Part shown: piece by piece, positions 59,059 through 64,000 of the stretch
Position numbering within the stretch: position 1 is the stretch's first letter
Layout of the letters: every line of letters starts with the position of its first letter
Assembly (NCBI GenBank): GCA_964623885.1
Contig: CAZUVM010000003.1
Location: forward strand, 1 to 64,000
From: CAZUVM01 sp964623885
Lineage (GTDB): Bacteria > Verrucomicrobiota > Verrucomicrobiia > Limisphaerales > UBA8199
Direction of reading: 5' to 3'
DNA: 64,000 nt
Notes under the pieces: model-generated
What the model was told of the DNA's origin: nothing
The model's database searches: none
Seen by the model: the letters and a program-made list of their open reading frames with translations, nothing else
Made by a program: the position numbers and the translations under genes

Positions 59059-61404
59059 ATGAAACCATCCTCCCTGACTTTCGTTTCCTCCGCCCTGTGC
59101 ATCGCTGCCCTGTCTGCAATATTGCCGGCTCGAGCAGCTTCGCTTGTCGACAGCGTCGACCCAATGATCGGCGCGAGCACGAGCGTTGAGTATGGCGAAG
59201 GGAAAACCTTTCCCGGCGCGGCCACGCCGTTCGGGCTGGTGCAGCTGAGTCCTGACACAATTACCGGTGGCGACAATGGCCCAGGCTATTCGCATGAGCA
59301 CACGAGCATCGAGGGTTTCAGCTTTACGCATATGAGCGGGATCGGCTGGTACGGTGATCTGGGCAACTTTCTCGTGATGCCCACCACCGGCAAACTCAAA
59401 ACCGAACGCGGGGTGAAAGGTTCGGAAGACGGTTATCGCTCACGTTTCCGACATGAAACGGAGGTTGCGCAGGCTGGTTATTACGCCGCAACCTTGGACG
59501 ATTACAAAATCCGCGCCGAAGCGACCGCGGCACCGCACGCAGGTATCCTGCGATTCACCTTTCCCAAATCCGACCAGGCACGCATCCAAATTGACCTTGC
59601 CCGTCGTATCGGAGGAACTTCGACGAGACAATACGTCAAGGTGGTTGACGATCATACGATTCAAGGCTGGATGAAGTGTCCGCCGGAAGGCGGCGGTTGG
59701 GGCAACGGAGACGGCAAAGCAAACTACACGGCGTACTTCTACGCGCAGTTTAGCAAGCCGATCATTCAGTGTGGAATCTGGTCTGCTGAAATTCCCAAAG
59801 GCTGGCGACGCAAGCGGGAAGACATTGAGAGCAAGCGATACCGTGATGTCGTCGCCGCGGCAAAGATCATACCTGACTGCCGCGAGATGGAAGGCGACCA
59901 TCTTGGGTTCTATTCCGAGTTTTCAAGCAAGGAAGGAGAACAGGTGTTCCTCAAGGCAGGCATTTCTTTTGCCAGCGTGGAGGGCGCGAAACAAAATCTG
60001 GAACACGACATTACCGGCTGGAATTTCGATCACGTCCGGAGCAGCGCCAGAGCCCTTTGGGAGCGGGCCTTCGATGGCATCCGAATCAAAGGTGGCACCG
60101 AAGTCCAGCGGATCGCCTTCGCGACTGCACTTTATCACTCAATGTTGGATCCACGCGCTTATTCGGATGTCACGGGTGAATACACCGGCGCTGATGGCAA
60201 AATACATCGCGCCAATGGCTTTACCTATCGAACGGTTTTCAGCGGCTGGGATGTGTATCGAAGCCAGTTTCCGCTTCTGACCATCATCCGTCCGGATGTG
60301 GTAAACGATGAGGTGAATTCGTTAATGCAACAGGCCGAATTGAGTGGCAACGGTTACCTGGCCAGATGGGAGCTGGTCGCGGTCGAATCAGGATGCATGA
60401 TCGGCGACCCGGCAGTCTCCGTCTTCGCCGAGGCGTATCGGAAAGGAATCCGCGGTTACGACGTCAACAGAGCATACGAGCTTTGTCGTCAAACGGTTGA
60501 TCTCGATCGCGACAATGGCAATCACCGCCCGCAATACGAAAAACTTGGGTTTGCAGCCGGCAGCATTTCAGTGACATTGGAGGACGCCTACTTCGATTAT
60601 TGCGCGGGACGATTCGCCGAAGCACTTGGCCAAACGAAAGACGCTCGCCGCCTCATGCAACGGGCCTTGAACTATCGCAACATCTACGATCCGTCGGTTG
60701 GCAATATGCACGCGAAGAACGCGGATGGCTCATGGACCAGTTGGGAAGGCGCCACCAAACAGGGGCAAGGTTGTGTCGAGAGCAATCCCTATCAGCAAGG
60801 CTGGTTCGTGCCGCAGGATGTCGCGGGGTTGATAGACCTTATGGGCAAAGATTACTTCGTGAACTATCTCACGGAATTCTTCGAGAAAACGCCACTGACG
60901 TTCAAATGGAACGATTACTGTAACCACGCCAATGAACCGGTTCATCACGCGGCCTATCTTTTCACCTACGCCGGCAAGCCCTGGCTCTCTCAGAAGTGGG
61001 CGCGCATCATCATGGATCATGCCTACGGCGCGGGTGTGAAAGGCCTTTGCGGCAATGAAGACGTTGGTCAGATGTCCGCCTGGTACATTCTCAGCGCGAT
61101 CGGTTTTCACCCGGTTTCGCCGGTGGACGGGATCTACGTGGTCGGCAGTCCGTTGTTTGATGAAGTCACCCTTCGGCTCGATCCAAAGTATTACCCAAGC
61201 AAAACGTTCACGGTGAAATCCAGGAACAACTCCCCCGATAACATCTATGTGCAGTCGGCCACTCTGAACGGAAAGCCGCTGTCTCGCGCCTGGTTGCGCC
61301 ATGCCGAAGTGGGCAACGGCGGCACACTCGAGCTCGTCATGGGCCCAAAACCGAACGAGAAATGGAGTTCGGCGCCGGAAGACCTGCCGCCGCGCAATTA
61401 TTAA
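59059..61404 (+). CDS. GH92 alpha-mannosidase
   Basis: A 781-residue secreted alpha-1,2-type mannosidase. The signal peptide is MKPSSLTFVSSALCIAALSAILPARAAS. The family starts with DSVDPMIGA and GKTFPGAATPFGLVQLSPDT, continues with YSHEHTSIEGFSFTHMSGIG and FDGIRIKGG, and has the catalytic and Ca-binding end GLCGNEDVGQMSAWYILSAIGFHPVSP. The Glu of GNED is the general acid in studied enzymes. Length is usual for the family. It is followed after 9 nt by the GH38 gene, clearly one operon. Confidence 0.94.
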   Translation: MKPSSLTFVSSALCIAALSAILPARAASLVDSVDPMIGASTSVEYGEGKTFPGAATPFGLVQLSPDTITGGDNGPGYSHEHTSIEGFSFTHMSGIGWYGDLGNFLVMPTTGKLKTERGVKGSEDGYRSRFRHETEVAQAGYYAATLDDYKIRAEATAAPHAGILRFTFPKSDQARIQIDLARRIGGTSTRQYVKVVDDHTIQGWMKCPPEGGGWGNGDGKANYTAYFYAQFSKPIIQCGIWSAEIPKGWRRKREDIESKRYRDVVAAAKIIPDCREMEGDHLGFYSEFSSKEGEQVFLKAGISFASVEGAKQNLEHDITGWNFDHVRSSARALWERAFDGIRIKGGTEVQRIAFATALYHSMLDPRAYSDVTGEYTGADGKIHRANGFTYRTVFSGWDVYRSQFPLLTIIRPDVVNDEVNSLMQQAELSGNGYLARWELVAVESGCMIGDPAVSVFAEAYRKGIRGYDVNRAYELCRQTVDLDRDNGNHRPQYEKLGFAAGSISVTLEDAYFDYCAGRFAEALGQTKDARRLMQRALNYRNIYDPSVGNMHAKNADGSWTSWEGATKQGQGCVESNPYQQGWFVPQDVAGLIDLMGKDYFVNYLTEFFEKTPLTFKWNDYCNHANEPVHHAAYLFTYAGKPWLSQKWARIIMDHAYGAGVKGLCGNEDVGQMSAWYILSAIGFHPVSPVDGIYVVGSPLFDEVTLRLDPKYYPSKTFTVKSRNNSPDNIYVQSATLNGKPLSRAWLRHAEVGNGGTLELVMGPKPNEKWSSAPEDLPPRNY

Positions 61405-61413
61405 TATCCGATC

Positions 61414-63999
61414 ATGAGTCTGCGGCGATTCTCGAAAGTTGGCTTAGCGGCAGCGCTTCTTTCGCTGATGGCCACGTACGATGTCCTGGCGCAAAAGGCC
61501 TGGTTCGCGGACGGTTATCATGGCGGGGTTTACGGGCATTACCCGCCCTCGTTCACGCAATTCATCGTGGACTCGCTCCAACAGCACCCGAACTGGAAAC
61601 TGAATTTAGAAATTGAACCGGAAACGTGGGATTTCGTTCGCACCAACACGCCCGAGGTTTACCAGGCCTTCTTGACCTTGGCCGGGGACCAAACTGCAAA
61701 AGGCAGGATCGAATTTGTAAACCCCGCATACGGGCAGTCGTACCTCTGGAACATTTCCGGCGAGAGCGTGATTCAGCAATTGACGCGCGGCATGGCAAAA
61801 GTGCGGGAGCATTTCCCCAACGCCGAGTTCAAAACTTATTGCTCCGAAGAACCGTGTTTCACGAGCGCGCTGCCCGGCATCCTGAGGTCGCTGGGCTTCC
61901 AGCAAGCCGTGCTGAAGAACCCGGACACGTGTTGGGGCGGCTACGTGCGGGCTTTCGGAGGCGAATTGGTGCATTGGACCGGCCCGGATGGAACGGCTAT
62001 TCGCACCGTGCCGCGTTACGCGATCGAGTCGCTCAAACCCGGGTCCACCTGGCAAACCATTGCCTTCGATGACTCCCCCACATACCTCAATGCCGCGTTG
62101 CAATCCGGAATTGAGAACCCCATCGGCATGTGCCTCCAGGATGCCGGTTGGCGAAACGGGCCGTGGCTGCACGACCGGCAGTGGGCATCTAAGCCGATTG
62201 AGTTCACAACCTGGAGGAATTATTTTGAGAATGTCGCCTCCCAAAAGCCTGCCCAGGACTGGAAGGTAACCCAGGAAGATATTCAAGTGAGTCTGGTCTG
62301 GGGCGCACAGGTGTTGCAGCGCGTTGCCCAACAGGTTCGCAGCGCAGAAAATCGCATCGTCATGGCTGAAAAGATGGCGACGCTCGCCAATGTTCTCGAA
62401 AAAAATGCGTGGCCGGGAGAACAACTCGACGAAGCTTGGCGCACCCTGATGCTCTCGCAGCATCATGATTGCTGGATCGTGCCTTACAACGGTCGACCTC
62501 ACAACACATGGGCGGACAAAGTGGCGGCTTGGACCTCTGGCGCTTGTACTGCCGCGAACGAAATCATTAATCGCTCAGCAACTGCTCTGGCTTCGGAGGG
62601 TAGCAATCATACGGCACTCGCGATTCGCGTTTTCAACACAATTGCAGCGGAACGTTCCGGTGTGATCAGCATTGCGCTCCCAGGCACCTGGTCAAATGCA
62701 CCGGCCAGAGTGTTAGATGCAGACGGGCGCGAAATCCCCTCCCAGCCAGCCGGCGATGAGCCCGGAAGTCTCGTGTTTCGAGCTAGCTCGCCTTCGCTCG
62801 GGTTCAATATGTATCGAATCGCAAAGGGTTCCGCATCGAAACAGAACACAGGAGCTTCCGTTACGCGTCAGCCAAACGGTCTGGTGCGATTGGACACCGA
62901 TTTGTATCGAATGATTTTGGATCCGGGAAAAGGCGGTGCGATTCAAAGCCTCATCGCAAAGAAATTAGGGAACCGCGAGCTTGTGGCTTCCAATGAGGAA
63001 AGGCGATTCAATGAGCTGCGTGGCTACTTTTTTGATCAGAAGCGCTTTTTCTCTACCGCTGATACTCCGGCCAAAATTGATGTTATTGAAAGCGGGCCTG
63101 TTCGTATTCGGCTGCAAATCACCGGACAGCTCGCGTCCAATTCCGTAGCGCAATGGATCACGCTCGCTCAAGGTGAGCCACGAATCGATTTCCGGGTGAA
63201 GATTGATTGGCAAGGCAAACCGCGTATCGGCGCGGATCCTGAACAATTCGGCAGGTTCCGTAACGAAGAGGATCGCCGGGCGTTCTACGATGATCGTTTC
63301 AAGTTGCTCGCGCTTTTCCCTGCGAATTTCCAACAACAACAGGTTTTCAAGGATGCGCCGTTTGATGTCACCGCCAGCACACTGACCAATACCTTTTTCG
63401 ATGCCTGGTCGGAGATTAAGAACAACATCATTCTACGCTGGGTCGACCTTTACGATCCTAGTAACCAAATCGGGCTTGCGCTCGTGACAGATCATACGAC
63501 GAGCTACGCGCACGGCTCCGACTTCCCGTTGGCTTTGACATTGCAATATGCGGGCGTCGGACTTTGGGGACGCGACTACTCCGTGCAAGGTCCGACTGAC
63601 GTGAACTATTCACTGCTGGTGCATCGCGGGAACTACGAGCAGGCGGGCATTTGGACAGCCAGCTGTTCCTGGAACGAGTCCTTGGTGGCACGCGTGGACG
63701 ATGGAGTTCCTGAGAGGTCGAGTGCCAGGTTTTCGCTTTTAACGATCGAAGGCGCGGAGTGGGAAGTGCCTACGATGCGCTGCGGTCACGACAGCCTCCA
63801 GATCCGACTCTTCAATCCTTCTTTCGACGCAGGGACAAAAACAGTTCGGTATCACGGAACAGCGTCCAAAGTTGAACTCGTTCGACTCAACGGTGATGTA
63901 ATCTGCCAACTACCTCTGCAAAAAACCAGTGCCGGAGATGTATCCTTCGAGCTCGCTCTGCCGAAGTTCGCAGTCCGCACGCTGCGGATTACCCCATGA
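61414..63999 (+). CDS. GH38 alpha-mannosidase-like protein
   Basis: An 861-residue secreted protein ending exactly at TGA 63997-63999. The signal peptide ends near VLAQ (residue 27). The N-terminal (beta/alpha)7 region opens with WFADGYHGGVYGHYPP, where classical GH38 has HxDxxW, and contains NPDTCWGGY (candidate nucleophile Asp) and LSQHHDCWIVPYNG. The beta-sandwich GH38 C-terminal domains follow (from about residue 400; LDPGKGGAIQSL, EPRIDFRVKIDW). It should trim mannose from glycans with the GH92 enzyme 9 nt upstream. Confidence 0.88.
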   Translation: MSLRRFSKVGLAAALLSLMATYDVLAQKAWFADGYHGGVYGHYPPSFTQFIVDSLQQHPNWKLNLEIEPETWDFVRTNTPEVYQAFLTLAGDQTAKGRIEFVNPAYGQSYLWNISGESVIQQLTRGMAKVREHFPNAEFKTYCSEEPCFTSALPGILRSLGFQQAVLKNPDTCWGGYVRAFGGELVHWTGPDGTAIRTVPRYAIESLKPGSTWQTIAFDDSPTYLNAALQSGIENPIGMCLQDAGWRNGPWLHDRQWASKPIEFTTWRNYFENVASQKPAQDWKVTQEDIQVSLVWGAQVLQRVAQQVRSAENRIVMAEKMATLANVLEKNAWPGEQLDEAWRTLMLSQHHDCWIVPYNGRPHNTWADKVAAWTSGACTAANEIINRSATALASEGSNHTALAIRVFNTIAAERSGVISIALPGTWSNAPARVLDADGREIPSQPAGDEPGSLVFRASSPSLGFNMYRIAKGSASKQNTGASVTRQPNGLVRLDTDLYRMILDPGKGGAIQSLIAKKLGNRELVASNEERRFNELRGYFFDQKRFFSTADTPAKIDVIESGPVRIRLQITGQLASNSVAQWITLAQGEPRIDFRVKIDWQGKPRIGADPEQFGRFRNEEDRRAFYDDRFKLLALFPANFQQQQVFKDAPFDVTASTLTNTFFDAWSEIKNNIILRWVDLYDPSNQIGLALVTDHTTSYAHGSDFPLALTLQYAGVGLWGRDYSVQGPTDVNYSLLVHRGNYEQAGIWTASCSWNESLVARVDDGVPERSSARFSLLTIEGAEWEVPTMRCGHDSLQIRLFNPSFDAGTKTVRYHGTASKVELVRLNGDVICQLPLQKTSAGDVSFELALPKFAVRTLRITP

Positions 64000-64000
64000 A

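Overview
The window most likely comes from a soil or freshwater member of the Verrucomicrobiota, probably the Pedosphaerales/Limisphaerales (Pedosphaera-like) lineage. This is an inference from gene content: pseudopilin-like proteins with the FTLIELLVVIAIIAILAA start, a PEP-CTERM protein, very large LamG/Ig-like secreted proteins, SGNH-TPR and phosphodiesterase-TPR proteins, many secreted carbohydrate-active enzymes and amidases, and many short palindromic dispersed repeats. I see no phage, plasmid, insertion sequence with a transposase, or CRISPR array. The window starts with a complete tRNA-Gln and ends exactly at the stop codon of an alpha-mannosidase gene.

Region 1 (1-12.6 kb) is mixed housekeeping: tRNA-Gln, a hotdog thioesterase, family 4 uracil-DNA glycosylase, an SDR oxidoreductase, an unlisted 54-residue membrane peptide (5013-5177), an AsmA-like protein, two stand-alone receiver proteins, a Sel1-repeat protein, a Tat-exported amidase, an Smr-domain protein and a Tat-exported sugar epimerase-like protein. 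Region 2 (12.6-19.7 kb) holds a POT peptide transporter facing a tightly coupled operon (18745 down to 13945) that reads as trans-4-hydroxy-L-proline catabolism: a DapA-family deaminase, a 4-hydroxyproline epimerase with both catalytic cysteines, a DadA-like flavoprotein and a fused [2Fe-2S]/FAD dehydrogenase subunit, with a PAS-AraC regulator upstream.

Region 3 (19.8-50.3 kb) is dominated by surface and secreted proteins: an SGNH-TPR protein, a 1705-residue protein with four LamG modules, two pseudopilin-like proteins, a DPP IV-like peptidase, a GH51 arabinofuranosidase with two inserted binding modules, a cellulase-fold hydrolase coupled to a PL1-type pectate lyase, a PEP-CTERM protein and its larger paralogue, a degenerate phosphodiesterase-TPR protein and a DUF4185-LamG protein. 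Four of these large proteins (ending at 27823, 34990, 45143 and 50338) share a C-terminal module of about 50-60 residues that ends in F[F/Y]R[L/V] plus 2-4 residues. I know no name for it and propose it as a possible sorting or secretion tail. Two neighbouring paralogues carry either this tail or a PEP-CTERM anchor, which supports that idea.

Region 4 (50.5-64 kb) looks like a mannoside or glycan utilisation locus: an MGH1/GH63-like glucosidase, a sialate-O-acetylesterase fused to DUF4185, a HutC-type GntR regulator with a matching GTATATAC palindrome just before its start codon, a phosphomannose isomerase-like cupin protein carrying a dead kinase-like domain, and GH92 and GH38 alpha-mannosidases.

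Several dispersed palindromic repeat families run through the window: a 126-128 bp element (two copies), a 178 bp element with 14 bp terminal inverted repeats, two elements of about 155 bp with inverted arms, and short REP-like units. Some lie in frame inside genes, including the linker of the fused dehydrogenase and the signal-peptide region of the 50539-53022 gene.
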